A stretch of 64,000 bases of DNA from Lachnoclostridium phytofermentans (GCF_000733755.1 NZ_JPOF01000003.1:1404501-1468500), one strand, 5' to 3'. Counted from the stretch's first letter, positions 17,975 through 27,988 are shown. The notes: generated by a model not told the origin, from the sequence alone. Numbers and translations are program-made.

Positions 17975-18143
17975 ATTTACCCCCATTTGCGTGCGATAGC
18001 ACGCATACTAATTATGACGTTATAATTTATTAATCAAACTGACCTCTATTATCCCTCTTAGATACCCCTTATAACATAGCAACTTTGTACATTATCAGAA
18101 GTTACTTAACATCACATATATAAGTTAGCTTAACATATATAAA

Positions 18144-18431
18144 CTAACTTAGCAAAAATGACGTTTTCTGGAATTTGATTGCGTGATCTATTCTTTTTTG
18201 GTCTTCCTCACTAAACAGACTTGTTAGTTGTTTTATTTCAGACTCGAGAATCATCGGAAAACTAAAATAATAGCCACTCTCAATAGGAATACGAAGCACC
18301 CTACCATGGGTAACATCTCCAACGGATATTGTATTTAATCCCTCATGATAAATCGCCTTTAAGTCTCTATTAGAATTTAAGCACTCCAATTTCTGATTCA
18401 TCTGTAGTAATAACTCTTGCACCTGTTTCAT
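18144..18431 (-). CDS. Small hypothetical protein, 95 residues
   Basis: A short soluble protein of 95 residues with an N-terminal helix (VQELLLQMNQKLE), a mixed middle (GDVTHGRVLRIPIESGYYFSF) and a helical C-terminus (FSEEDQKRIDHAIKF). It has no signal peptide or membrane segment. I do not recognise the family. It lies 78 nt downstream of the transmembrane AraC regulator on the same strand, with a purine-rich GGAAAGGAAAAGG upstream, so it could be co-transcribed. An 8-bp inverted repeat (18121-18128 / 18144-18151) overlaps its stop codon. Confidence 0.55.
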   Translation of the reverse strand: MKQVQELLLQMNQKLECLNSNRDLKAIYHEGLNTISVGDVTHGRVLRIPIESGYYFSFPMILESEIKQLTSLFSEEDQKRIDHAIKFQKTSFLLS

Positions 18432-18509
18432 ATCCTTTTCCTTTCCATCCGTATTATTTAATCGTTAGCAAAAGAGTTTCAAACTTATCAGTAAGATTTA
18501 TCGGTAAAC

Positions 18510-20783
18510 CTACTTGCCTTCTTGTTGATTTATTCTTCGAAACTCTGTTGGAGATATCCCTACAATATTCTTAAATAATCTCAAAAAGGTTGCCCTGCTA
18601 GTGATCCCTACTTCTTCCGCTATAATACTGATGGAATCTTCACTATCTAGCAATAATTTTTTAGCAATAGCGATACGATATTGTGCAATGTAATCACTTA
18701 AATTTACATTGGTATATGTCTTAAATATACGTGATAAATAATGAGATGAAATTCCAAAATAATCTGCGATTTCAGTCAGCCCAATATTCATTTTATAGTT
18801 TTTATGAATATAAATAATAATGTCATCCATTCTTTCTTTCAGGTTGTTAGTTTTTGACTTATAAAAATTGCATAAATTATTTGCTGCCTTACTTACTAGT
18901 TCAACATAGTTATCGAGACGCTCTGTAGCACTGCTGATTCCAAAGGTAAAATAATCCTCTTCTATCTCAGTTACTTTATAAAAATCTAATTTTTCTTCAT
19001 TTACTAATTTATATATTCTACGATATACAGCATACCAAAAATGCTTCTGTTCCTGAACAAGTACTTTTCTCTGATTAAGTTCTTCTTTCCAGTCATTTAA
19101 TTTCTTATTTAATATTTCGTCATTTCCAGACTTAATAATATTATCTATATTCGATAATTTATCCTTATCATAATTGGCATTATACGAAATTTGCCCCTTT
19201 TTGTAAGCAAAAAACTGAAACTTTTTATCATTCTCATATAAACTCGCCATTGTCTCTGCAATAAAATAACTTTTTTGAATTTCACGGATGCTTCTCGTTT
19301 TTGCACCGACACCTACTTTTATTTTACAATAAGTATAATCATGCTGGAAAATCCGTTCCAACCCTTGGATTGCATCATAAATCTTTTTATCTGTAATCTC
19401 TTCATCTCCTATTACAACAATATAACTTAAGTAATTTCTTGCAATTACATAGCCGTTTATCTTTTTTCGCAAAATATCTTCCAATAAATAGGAAACTGTG
19501 TCTTCAAATAAAAACTTTTGCCTGTTATCAAAATCCAACATTGGATTATCTCCCATCGGCTCAGGTAATATCTCTACCGCTACACAACAAATATCTTTTC
19601 CAAAGAAGGTTAACGATTTTAACAATTTAGTCTGCTCTGATTCTGATATTGGATATCTATTGTTAAACACAATCCTTTCCAGATTTGTTTTATAATAACT
19701 TCCTAATACCCTGTTTAAATTTTTTTGAGTACTTGTCCAGTTATTTCGTAAGCTTTGGACCTCACTCGTCATATCTTTAAATTCACTTCCATATCCATAG
19801 CACTTACTTTCTTCCATTATAATTTTTCTTAGATTAAGTATTGGATTATATAATTTAAGACTCATCACAACAATGAGAAAGCATAGCACTATAGCAAATA
19901 AAGTAAATAAAATGGTTAAATATCGGTATTTCTGTGAAATTTCCTGTTGTAAATTCTCAAAATCCAAGACACAATACACATTCATTTTATAGGACATCTT
20001 AGCTTGTAAAACAACACCATCCCCAGTTTTTTTAAATTCTTCTGACAAATAATAGGACAAATCTTTCGCATTACCATCGCTCTGATAGATAACATTATCA
20101 TTACAGGTTATCCAAAAGTCTTGATAGCTTTCGCTATATTCCAATAAAATATTACCTATCGCAGAAAGTTCAATATCTTGAACTAGTACCATCCCATTCC
20201 AAAGTCTAGTAATAACCATTGGCAATACATAGGTGGTTTTATTTCCCCTCTTGAGATCTGACGGTGCCAGCAATGACATTGTTTCAGACTTCGTCCTAGT
20301 AGCGATTAAAGATTGCGTATCTGACGATAAATATCTATGATTTTCACTAAAAATATTCTTATCATAAATGCCACTTTCCGAGTATACCTTTTGATCATCA
20401 ATAAAGAGATATGCATGTGATACGCTCTCTTCCCTTATCGTTAAATTTGCAAGCATATGTATTACATTAGGTAAGGCTAATCGATTTTCTATAGTCAGAT
20501 TATCGTATTGCTTAACATTCGCACTTACCAAATCATCCTGTAATAAAATAATTCCGCTCTCATAGATATCCTGTAGAATATTATTGATTTCGTTTGTATT
20601 TCTAATGAATTTTTCATTGCATTGCTCAATAGCATCTTCCTTTGTAATTCTATTTAATTTAATAAAGAAAATTTGAATTAAAATTAAAAATCCAGCAAAC
20701 AATACCCCAAAACTTAGTAATAGCTTCACTAAAAAACTCTTATCCATAAGTTTATTTTTTATCTCTATCATTCGTCTTCGCAT
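18510..20783 (-). CDS. Transmembrane AraC-family regulator with extracellular sensor domain
   Basis: A 757-residue protein. TM1 is at about residues 17-42 (LVKLLLSFGVLFAGFLILIQIFF), followed by an extracellular sensor of about 240 residues (Cache-like by layout), TM2 at about 287-312 and a long cytoplasmic region. The C-terminal 100 residues hold two helix-turn-helices of the AraC type (IGLTEIADYFGISSHYLSRIFK and ISIIAEEVGITSRATFLRLFK, ending PTEFRR). This is a one-piece membrane sensor-activator of the kind that sits beside LplABC-type sugar importers in Clostridia and Paenibacillus. The ATG has an AAAGGGGGAG upstream. It follows the solute-binding-protein gene by about 136 nt on the same strand and probably controls the divergent sugar locus. 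Confidence 0.92.
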   Translation of the reverse strand: MRRRMIEIKNKLMDKSFLVKLLLSFGVLFAGFLILIQIFFIKLNRITKEDAIEQCNEKFIRNTNEINNILQDIYESGIILLQDDLVSANVKQYDNLTIENRLALPNVIHMLANLTIREESVSHAYLFIDDQKVYSESGIYDKNIFSENHRYLSSDTQSLIATRTKSETMSLLAPSDLKRGNKTTYVLPMVITRLWNGMVLVQDIELSAIGNILLEYSESYQDFWITCNDNVIYQSDGNAKDLSYYLSEEFKKTGDGVVLQAKMSYKMNVYCVLDFENLQQEISQKYRYLTILFTLFAIVLCFLIVVMSLKLYNPILNLRKIIMEESKCYGYGSEFKDMTSEVQSLRNNWTSTQKNLNRVLGSYYKTNLERIVFNNRYPISESEQTKLLKSLTFFGKDICCVAVEILPEPMGDNPMLDFDNRQKFLFEDTVSYLLEDILRKKINGYVIARNYLSYIVVIGDEEITDKKIYDAIQGLERIFQHDYTYCKIKVGVGAKTRSIREIQKSYFIAETMASLYENDKKFQFFAYKKGQISYNANYDKDKLSNIDNIIKSGNDEILNKKLNDWKEELNQRKVLVQEQKHFWYAVYRRIYKLVNEEKLDFYKVTEIEEDYFTFGISSATERLDNYVELVSKAANNLCNFYKSKTNNLKERMDDIIIYIHKNYKMNIGLTEIADYFGISSHYLSRIFKTYTNVNLSDYIAQYRIAIAKKLLLDSEDSISIIAEEVGITSRATFLRLFKNIVGISPTEFRRINQQEGK

Positions 20784-20919
20784 AATACTCCCCCTTTACT
20801 CTTTTGCTGGATTTATATTATGTATTATCACCTATTTACAAAACACTTGAAGGGGCTGCTACAAAATAAATAAATTTTACTTGTAACAGTCCCTCTTATA
20901 GTATAATTCTAATAATTTG

Positions 20920-22575
20920 TTATTTCAATCTGGAATAAGCGGTATTATAAATTTCCTCTACTTCCGCTACTCCCATGCCTTTTAATTCTTCGACAAAGGA
21001 TCCCCATTCTTCCATGGATCGTTGTCCTGTAATAAATTTATTAATTTCCTGATCGAAAACGGTATTCAAATTAGTTTCAAGAGTCGTTAAGCGCTCCGTC
21101 TCTTCGTTGGTGAAACTTGGGAAACTTTGTGTGTGAACTAAAATACCTTCCTCTTTTAATTTTTGGATACGGTCTGCCTGTGTCATATTTACAGGAGCAA
21201 TACCTGTGACTTTTTCTTGATATTTAAACATATCCATATAAGTATTTTCGTTAACAAATCTTGCAATATACCAGGTACCTAAACCATAATTTGCACGAAG
21301 TGTAGCATAATCCCCTATTGCACTGATAGAATCTAATAATTTAGGTGTACCCTCTACCATTTCATAAGTTTCCCCTTCTACACCGTAATTCGTTAGTAAA
21401 GCACCCTCCTCAGTATATAGCCAGTTGAAGAACTTCACTAAGTCTTCTGCTCTTTCAACTTTTGAATTAATTACCGTAAATTGATCCCAGTCCTTAGAGA
21501 AAGTTACCTGTCTAGCTTTCGTATTACCACCATAGGTCAATGGATCTAACATATCAAAATATGCCTCAGGATACAGCTCTTGAATCGCATTATTATACGA
21601 ATTAGTAAATGTTGTATTGTCGATTACTACAGCTAAAGTACCACTTGTAAGATACGAAGTTACCATAGTACGGTCCATAATATTATAATCAGGATGCAAT
21701 AATCCATCTTTATAAGCATTCGCTAAATATTGTACGGCATTTTTAAATTCATCTTTTGCAGGACCATAAATATAACGGTCTTGGTCTGGTTCATAATAAA
21801 CAGGAAATCCGTTCTGTGTTGCTCCATATCCACCAGCGCCCATGGAATATGCAATATTTCCAAGTAAATATGTGATACCATTTCTAGTTGAGAAAACATA
21901 GTTATTTGGATCATTCTCTTTCATAATTAGCATTGCATCATATAGTTCTTCCCAACTAGTTGGAGTTTTTATGTTGTATTTCTCTAATAAATCGGTACGA
22001 ATAACAGGAAGCGGAGCAATACCTACGCGGTAATCTTCTAGTATTTGGAATCCATAAATATCCCCATTATATTTATAAGTTGCAGTATTATTCGCACGAT
22101 CTTCGCCCTCAATCAAAGCAATATAATCTGGCATACTTTTTTCGTAATCCGATAAATTCAATAGCATTCCTGAACCTGCGACAGATTCAATTACATTACT
22201 GTCCACATCGACTACATCTGGAAGTGAATTCGTAGCAGTCATGGTCGACAACTTTGTTTCATAGTCGCTATCAGGGACAGCCATGATATGAATATCTACA
22301 TTCATATTCTCACGTAGCCAGTTTAAGGTTAAGATGTCATCCTTAAGAGGAATATCACTTTCTGCTAGCATCCAGGTAAATGATAATGTGTCTTCAAAGT
22401 AGAGACTACTCTTTTTTTCACCTTCCGGATTGTTTTGCTCCTTGTCTGAAACACCTTTCGTTGGAGTAATGGATGGATTATCATTCGTTGGCTCTTTCTT
22501 CCCAGAACACGCAACACACTGCATAACCATCAACATTGTCAACATGATTGCCCCAAGTCTTTTCATTTTCTTCAT
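20920..22575 (-). CDS. Extracellular solute-binding lipoprotein of an LplA-type ABC sugar importer
   Basis: A 551-residue family-1-type binding protein. The N-terminus is a lipoprotein signal: KKMKRL, a hydrophobic stretch, then VACSG with the acylated Cys. A Thr/Pro/Asn/Lys-rich spacer follows. The mature protein has the periplasmic-binding fold; DVVDVDSNVIESVAGSGMLLNLSDY near residue 120 is characteristic. The large size matches the LplA group that captures oligosaccharides or polysaccharide fragments. I start at the ATG at 22575, with AAGGAGG 8 nt upstream, rather than the upstream ATG that lacks an RBS and would spoil the signal peptide. It is third in the operon after two permeases. No ATPase gene is present, so a shared MsmX-type ATPase is expected. 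Confidence 0.93.
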   Translation of the reverse strand: MKKMKRLGAIMLTMLMVMQCVACSGKKEPTNDNPSITPTKGVSDKEQNNPEGEKKSSLYFEDTLSFTWMLAESDIPLKDDILTLNWLRENMNVDIHIMAVPDSDYETKLSTMTATNSLPDVVDVDSNVIESVAGSGMLLNLSDYEKSMPDYIALIEGEDRANNTATYKYNGDIYGFQILEDYRVGIAPLPVIRTDLLEKYNIKTPTSWEELYDAMLIMKENDPNNYVFSTRNGITYLLGNIAYSMGAGGYGATQNGFPVYYEPDQDRYIYGPAKDEFKNAVQYLANAYKDGLLHPDYNIMDRTMVTSYLTSGTLAVVIDNTTFTNSYNNAIQELYPEAYFDMLDPLTYGGNTKARQVTFSKDWDQFTVINSKVERAEDLVKFFNWLYTEEGALLTNYGVEGETYEMVEGTPKLLDSISAIGDYATLRANYGLGTWYIARFVNENTYMDMFKYQEKVTGIAPVNMTQADRIQKLKEEGILVHTQSFPSFTNEETERLTTLETNLNTVFDQEINKFITGQRSMEEWGSFVEELKGMGVAEVEEIYNTAYSRLK

Positions 22576-22663
22576 ATAATTATCCTCCTTTTCATTGGTA
22601 GTGCCATAGTATGACACTCCTTATTTAAAATCTTTACTGAAAGATTTTATTTCCTTAAAACTC

Positions 22664-23554
22664 CTATCCCTTTACAGCTCCAACCATTACACCTTTATTA
22701 AAATATTTTTGAATAAATGGATAAACACACAGAATAGGTAAAATGGATACAAATATAACTGCATATTTAATATTCATTGTGGATATATTCATTGCAGCTA
22801 TGTCACCGCTCATTGATGACATCTCATTACTTATTACAATGTTGCGTAGGATTAGCTGTAAAGGATACAGTTTTTTTTCATCCAGATAAAGCAGCGGGCT
22901 TAAATAGCTATTCCATATACCAACTGCATAAAATAATGTTACTGATGCAAGAACTGGTTTTGATAACGGCAACATGATTTTGAAAAAAATTCTTAATTCA
23001 CTTGCACCATCCATTTTTGCAGACTCTAGCATCTCCTCTGGTACATTTTGAAAAAAGGTTCGTATCATAATCATATAATAAACATTGATTGCACTTGGAA
23101 GTAAAATACTAAATACGGTGTTTCTTAAATGAAGAGCATCAACCACAAGGAATTTCGGTATCATTCCTACATCAAAGAGCATTGTAAATACAATAAAAAA
23201 TGTTAGAAACTTTTTTCCAAATAAATTTTTTCTAGACAAAGGATATGCACACAAGGCTGACATAAACAAACATATTGAAGTTCCAGCCACTGTATAAAAT
23301 ACCGTATTAAAATAAGATCTTCCTAAACTCTCATTATTTAGTATCGTTTTATAGGAATTCCAGTTTACGTTAATCGGAAACCATTTTACTTCTCCACGCA
23401 CAACATTCGCTGAACCACTAATGGAAACAATAAACATATAATAGATGGGATACAAAATGATTAGCACAAACAAAAGTAATAAGAATAAATTTATAAATCC
23501 AAAAATCTTATCTCCTGATATGCGTCTATTTCTTTTTTGCTTCACTATGTACAT
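22664..23554 (-). CDS. ABC sugar importer permease, LplC/YtcP type
   Basis: A 296-residue inner-membrane permease with six predicted membrane segments. The cytoplasmic EAA loop that docks the ATPase is visible as EEMLESAKMDGASELRIFFK followed by IMLPLSKPVLA. The ending FNKGVMVGAVKG is typical of the CUT1 LplC subgroup. The start at 23554 (MYIVKQ) is chosen because TAGGAGGT lies 6 nt upstream; an in-frame ATG 18 nt earlier overlaps that RBS. It starts 11 nt after the preceding permease gene ends. It pairs with that permease to form the transmembrane channel. Confidence 0.93.
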   Translation of the reverse strand: MYIVKQKRNRRISGDKIFGFINLFLLLLFVLIILYPIYYMFIVSISGSANVVRGEVKWFPINVNWNSYKTILNNESLGRSYFNTVFYTVAGTSICLFMSALCAYPLSRKNLFGKKFLTFFIVFTMLFDVGMIPKFLVVDALHLRNTVFSILLPSAINVYYMIMIRTFFQNVPEEMLESAKMDGASELRIFFKIMLPLSKPVLASVTLFYAVGIWNSYLSPLLYLDEKKLYPLQLILRNIVISNEMSSMSGDIAAMNISTMNIKYAVIFVSILPILCVYPFIQKYFNKGVMVGAVKG

Positions 23555-23565
23555 CCACACACCTC

Positions 23566-24501
23566 CTACCATAAACTTGCTGTTTCTGCTTTTTGAGCCG
23601 CCTTATTTGCAAGTATAATTGTTGTCAATCCTATAATTGCCTGAAATAAATTTACTGCAGTACCATAACTAAAATCTGCGGATATAATACCTCTGCGGTA
23701 TACATAGGTTGATATTACATCTGCGGTTTCCATCGTAGCACCATTATATAAAAGCATAATCTTCTCATACCCAACCGATAATATTTCTCCAAGCGCCAAC
23801 AATAGCTGTATCGATATAACAGAAGCTATTCCTGGTAAACTAATGTGAATTATCTGTTTCAATCGGGATGCACCATCAACTACAGCTGCCTCATATAACT
23901 GCACATCAACACTAGATAACGCTGCCAAATAAATAATTGAGGACCAGCCTGCCTTTTGCCAAATCTCAGACAGCACATAAATAGGTCGGAACCATTCTGG
24001 TTTATTTAAAAATGATATCTTTTCCATACCAAAGGCGGATAAAATCTGATTGATTAATCCGTCTAAGGAACATACATTTACAATAAGTCCACAAATGACT
24101 ACAACGGAGAAGAAGTACGGTAAATAACTAATTGTTTGTACTACCTTCTTAAGTTTCTTTTGACGCACCTCATTTATCATTAGTGCTAAGATAATAGGAA
24201 CAGGAAAATAAAACAGCAGACACCACACATTCATTAGAACTGTATTTTTTATGAGTGTTAAAAAGTAAGGATCTTGTAAAAAAGTTTTAAACCATTTGAG
24301 TCCTACCCATTCACTTTTAAGAACTCCCTTAATTGGATCATAGTCTTCAAATGCAACTACCATCCAAAACATTGCTCCGTATTTAAATATAATAAAGTAC
24401 AAGATTGGTAAGAATAGTAGTAAATAAAGTTCTTTACTTTTCTTAAAGCTTTTCATTCTTTTTATATGATGTAATTCATCATGCCTCTGATATGTCTTCA
24501 C
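23566..24501 (-). CDS. ABC sugar importer permease, LplB type
   Basis: A 311-residue CUT1 permease, six membrane segments after a basic, charged N-terminus. The EAA loop reads QLYEAAVVDGASRLKQIIHI, then SLPGI. It is the first gene of the minus-strand importer operon. I choose GTG at 24501 as start (AAGGGGGA 8 nt upstream); another GTG at 24531 would add 10 charged residues. The order permease, permease, binding protein is typical of LplB-LplC-LplA clusters for complex plant or host glycans. No dedicated ATPase is encoded here. Confidence 0.9.
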   Translation of the reverse strand: MKTYQRHDELHHIKRMKSFKKSKELYLLLFLPILYFIIFKYGAMFWMVVAFEDYDPIKGVLKSEWVGLKWFKTFLQDPYFLTLIKNTVLMNVWCLLFYFPVPIILALMINEVRQKKLKKVVQTISYLPYFFSVVVICGLIVNVCSLDGLINQILSAFGMEKISFLNKPEWFRPIYVLSEIWQKAGWSSIIYLAALSSVDVQLYEAAVVDGASRLKQIIHISLPGIASVISIQLLLALGEILSVGYEKIMLLYNGATMETADVISTYVYRRGIISADFSYGTAVNLFQAIIGLTTIILANKAAQKAETASLW

Positions 24502-24603
24502 CTTTTTGTCCCCCTTCTTTTCTTTTATCACACCAGTATTTACTCAGGAGTTTAACCTACAGATAGAATTGAGTTATCTTTGCAAATACTGATTGTTTAT
24601 TTA

Positions 24604-24631
24604 ATTATAACAAGAGATACCCTTTTTACAA
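24604..24631 (-). promoter_or_regulatory. Promoter of the importer operon
   Basis: On the minus strand, -35 TTGTAA (24626-24631), 16-nt spacer and -10 TATAAT (24604-24609), about 100 nt before the first permease. A likely activator site for the AraC regulator would lie upstream, in 24632-24713. Confidence 0.6.
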
Positions 24632-24713
24632 TTTTCAATATGTGCACTATGCATCATTTGTCCACTTTTGCGATGTATCAAAAATTTACGATAGCTCAAT
24701 ATTCCCTAATGGA

Positions 24714-24743
24714 TTGACTTAGAATAAAAGATTAGAGTAGATT
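24714..24743 (+). promoter_or_regulatory. Possible promoter of the catabolic half of the sugar locus
   Basis: TTGACT (24714-24719), an 18-nt spacer and TAGATT (24738-24743), about 50 nt before the deacetylase ATG. The -10 is imperfect, as expected for an activator-dependent promoter. Confidence 0.45.
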
Positions 24744-24791
24744 GAATTATAAGTTAAAAACTATTCGGGATATCCCAGAAAGGACAAAAAA

Positions 24792-25643
24792 ATGTCAAAT
24801 AAGTCTTTAATCTTGAATGCAGATGATTTTGGTATGTGCCACTCTTATAATGTGGCTATTTTTCATCTATTGGAAGAAAACAAAATATCTTCCAGTACAC
24901 TTATGCCAGTAACTCCAGGATGCGAGGAAGCAATCTGTTGGTGCCAGAAGAAAAAAATTCACTGTGTTGGACTACATACTACCTTTACAAGTGAATGGAA
25001 GAATTTTCGCTGGAGAAGTTTAACTCACCTATCCTCGCTGGAGGATGCTGATGGTTTTCTTTATTCTGACATTGAAAGTTTTCTAGAGCACGCAACAACA
25101 GAGGATATAAAGAAAGAGCTAGAAGCACAATTTTCATTTTTTGAGAAAACTGGTATTTACTTTTCTCATGTAGATAATCATATGGGAAGCATATATCCTT
25201 ACCCAAATTCAGATATTCCTGGATTTCTATCTGAGGTGTTTAAGCTATGTAACAAATATGGTAAGCTGCCATTTCGCATGTATCAAAACGCATTGTATGA
25301 AGACACTGTGATAACACCGGCGTCCTCAGTCGAATCAACTATCAATACGGCAATGCAGCTGCAAATACCTCTCATTGATAATTTATATTCTTATCCTTTT
25401 GCTCCAAAGGAGAATGAGACTTATACTTCTTTTAAACAAGAAATTTTAAATCTAATTTATAAAATACCAGCTGGTATCAATGAACTATATTTTCATCCTT
25501 CCGTAGAATCCGACGAAGTAAAAAAAATATGCTCCACATGGCAAAGGCGTGTTTGGGAACTGCAGTTACTATTTGACGAGGATTTTACTTATGCATTAAA
25601 GGATGCCAATATTCAACTAATTTCTTATTCCGATATAAAGTAG
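24792..25643 (+). CDS. ChbG/HpnK (YdjC)-family carbohydrate deacetylase
   Basis: A 283-residue metal-dependent deacetylase. The family start SLILNADDFGMCHSYN (catalytic Asp and metal-binding Asp), the HTTF loop near residue 60 and SHVDNHMGSIYPY (metal-binding His residues) near residue 128 are clear. In Escherichia coli, ChbG removes the acetyl group from the reducing GlcNAc of chitobiose-6-phosphate so that the GH4 enzyme ChbF can cut it. A GH4 enzyme is encoded two genes downstream here, so an analogous deacetylate-then-cleave route is plausible. It is the first gene of the plus-strand operon, with an AAAGGA RBS. There is no signal peptide, so the substrate is acted on after import. Confidence 0.88.
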   Translation: MSNKSLILNADDFGMCHSYNVAIFHLLEENKISSSTLMPVTPGCEEAICWCQKKKIHCVGLHTTFTSEWKNFRWRSLTHLSSLEDADGFLYSDIESFLEHATTEDIKKELEAQFSFFEKTGIYFSHVDNHMGSIYPYPNSDIPGFLSEVFKLCNKYGKLPFRMYQNALYEDTVITPASSVESTINTAMQLQIPLIDNLYSYPFAPKENETYTSFKQEILNLIYKIPAGINELYFHPSVESDEVKKICSTWQRRVWELQLLFDEDFTYALKDANIQLISYSDIK

Positions 25644-25693
25644 ACCTTTGATCAAGGCTATTTAAGATAACAGTCGCAGTATGGAGGCGAAAT

Positions 25694-26614
25694 ATGAGCT
25701 ATAAAATAGGAATAGATGGTGGTGGAACGAAAACAGAATATGCACTCTTTTCAGACTCTAGTAAGCCTCTTTTCAATCTGATTGGATGCAAAAGCAACCA
25801 TGAGGTACTAGATGATGGAATTCCAGAAGCTGCAAAAATTCTTCATCAAGGAATATCAAAGCTACTTTCCATAGCAAATCTTACCCTGCAAGATATAGAA
25901 AAAGTATCGATGGGTCTTGCAGGTATGGACCACCCAAGCCAGATAAAAGAAATGAAGCAGCAACTTTTAAAATACAAGATACACTCACCAATCATATGCA
26001 ATGATGGCTTTTTAATTATAAAAGCAGGGAGTCCCACAGGTTATGGTATCGGATATAATGCAGGGACAGGCACCTGCTGTAATGCAATCGATGATAAAGG
26101 GAATATGATGCAACTAGGTGGATTCTCAGAGTTTTCCGGTGACGTTGGAAATGCGAATTGGAATGCTACTAGAACTTTTCGAGCAGTGTATGATGATGTT
26201 GTTTTACATATTGAAAAATCAATGCTGACAGAGGAATATTATAAAACGTTTGCTCTCTCTAATACAGAAGAGTTTGTTGCATCGGTTGAGTACTTGCAAA
26301 CAGATCATGAAAATAACAATATCCCTATTCTCAATCAGATTCTTTTTGATTGTATACAAAAAGGAGATGCGGCTGCCTTGCGTATACTAACTGAGATTAC
26401 AGATCGTGCTTCTGATTTTATCGCTTGTCTTGCTCTTAAAATGACAGAATTAAAAGAACCAATCCCAGTTATACTTTCAGGTTCTGTCCATCAAAAACAA
26501 AATTGTTCTTATTATATGGACATGCTAAAAGAAAAATCGGTGCTAAAATGTGGCAAGCAATTAAGCTTTCATATTCTCGATTGTCCTCCCGTGACAGGTG
26601 CTTATTATCTTTAG
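25694..26614 (+). CDS. BadF/BadG/BcrA/BcrD-type ATPase, probable N-acetylhexosamine kinase
   Basis: A 306-residue ASKHA-fold kinase. It begins IGIDGGGTKTEYALF (phosphate-1 motif DGGGTKT), with ICNDG near residue 101, GYNAGTGTCCNAI (phosphate-2) and an adenosine-motif stretch near VILSGSVHQ. This group includes eukaryote-like N-acetylglucosamine kinases. Since the locus uses an ABC importer rather than a PTS, a kinase is needed to produce the phosphorylated sugar that GH4 or amino-sugar enzymes use. It lies 50 nt after the deacetylase, with GGAGG 8 nt before the ATG. Sugar specificity cannot be read from the sequence. Confidence 0.85.
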   Translation: MSYKIGIDGGGTKTEYALFSDSSKPLFNLIGCKSNHEVLDDGIPEAAKILHQGISKLLSIANLTLQDIEKVSMGLAGMDHPSQIKEMKQQLLKYKIHSPIICNDGFLIIKAGSPTGYGIGYNAGTGTCCNAIDDKGNMMQLGGFSEFSGDVGNANWNATRTFRAVYDDVVLHIEKSMLTEEYYKTFALSNTEEFVASVEYLQTDHENNNIPILNQILFDCIQKGDAAALRILTEITDRASDFIACLALKMTELKEPIPVILSGSVHQKQNCSYYMDMLKEKSVLKCGKQLSFHILDCPPVTGAYYL

Positions 26615-26704
26615 CACACGTAATTCTCGAAAGGATAAGAACTCGAATTGTTATTCATCAATGTATTAAGTTCACAAATTATATCAACTGATAGGAGGAG
26701 TAAG

Positions 26705-27988
26705 ATGAAAGAAATTAATGTAACGATTATTGGGTCTGGCAGTACATATACTCCAGAACTAATGGATGGTTTCTTAAAACGAAAGGACTCATTAACTCTT
26801 AAAAGAGTTACTTTTATGGATATTGATGAGAGAAAAAGAACTATCGTTGGCAATCTCTGTACTCGCATTTTGAGAAATGATGGTTGCGACTGCGAAATTG
26901 TTCATACAGACTCGCTAAAAGAAGCTATTACTGGAGCTGATTTTGTACTTACACAATTTCGTGTCGGTAAACTTCCTGCCCGTTATCTTGATGAAAATAT
27001 TCCAATCAAATACAATCTTATTGGTCAGGAAACAACTGGAATTGGTGGATTTTTTAAAGCATTACGCACCATACCGGTAATGCAAGAAATTGCTTCTGCA
27101 ATTGAAGCCTATTCACCGAATGCTTGGCTAATTAATTTTACCAACCCTTCTGGTATCATTACCGAATACCTTGCAAACTACACCCGTGTAAAACAGGTAG
27201 GTTTATGTAATGTTCCAATTAGTATGTATGATGATATTTATGAATCAGTTGGTAAGGATGTGAAGATTATGTACCTTGGACTTAACCACCTAAGCTGGGT
27301 TACTTCCGTCAAACGTGGTAGCACGGAGTTAATTCATAATCTTATTGCAAACGGTCTTACAACGAAAGTTATGGCAAACATTCATGATGATAAAATTCCT
27401 ATGGAATGTCTGGCCGATATTAAGGCTTTACCCTCCTCCTATCTTCAATATTACTATAATAAGAATGCAAAACTGAACCAACAAAAAATTGAAAAAAAAT
27501 GTCGCGCTCAAGTATGCATGGAAATTGAAGAAAAATTACTTGAACTATATCAAGACAAAAACTTAGTAACGAAACCTGCATTATTAGATAAGAGAGGTGG
27601 TCATAAGTATTCTTATGTTGCAGTATCTTTGATTGATGCAATTGCAAATGATAAAAAAGAGGTTCATGTTGTTAATTGTAAAAATAACAATGCCCTTTCC
27701 TTTATGTCGCAAGATGATGTTGTAGAAATAGAGGCAATCGTCGACGCTGATGGCATACACCCGATTCCAATAGAAAATTTTGATAATCCACATATTATTA
27801 CACTCATGCAGGTAATAAAGCAATACGAAAAATTAACCGTAAAAGCTGCTTTAACTGGTGATGAATCTCTTGCAAGAAATGCTTTACTTCTTCATCCACT
27901 AGTTGGTGATTTTTATGCTGTATCTGAATGTTTTGAAGAAATGAAATGCGCCCATAGTAGTTATTTGACTCAGTTTTATCCTCATTAA
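26705..27988 (+). CDS. Glycoside hydrolase family 4, 6-phospho-beta-glucosidase-like
   Basis: A 427-residue NAD- and Mn-dependent glycosidase. The Rossmann start is VTIIGSGSTYTPELMDGFL. The GH4 signatures NFTNPSGIITEY and GLCNVPISMYDD (metal-binding Cys, near residue 170) and the following GLNHLSW (His) are present. GH4 enzymes oxidise C3 of the sugar transiently, then eliminate the glycoside, and most require a 6-phosphorylated glycon. The CNVP form is that of 6-phospho-beta-glucosidases, including ChbF. The ATG at 26705 has AGGAGGAG just upstream; longer in-frame starts lack an RBS. It probably works after the deacetylase and kinase. Confidence 0.9.
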   Translation: MKEINVTIIGSGSTYTPELMDGFLKRKDSLTLKRVTFMDIDERKRTIVGNLCTRILRNDGCDCEIVHTDSLKEAITGADFVLTQFRVGKLPARYLDENIPIKYNLIGQETTGIGGFFKALRTIPVMQEIASAIEAYSPNAWLINFTNPSGIITEYLANYTRVKQVGLCNVPISMYDDIYESVGKDVKIMYLGLNHLSWVTSVKRGSTELIHNLIANGLTTKVMANIHDDKIPMECLADIKALPSSYLQYYYNKNAKLNQQKIEKKCRAQVCMEIEEKLLELYQDKNLVTKPALLDKRGGHKYSYVAVSLIDAIANDKKEVHVVNCKNNNALSFMSQDDVVEIEAIVDADGIHPIPIENFDNPHIITLMQVIKQYEKLTVKAALTGDESLARNALLLHPLVGDFYAVSECFEEMKCAHSSYLTQFYPH

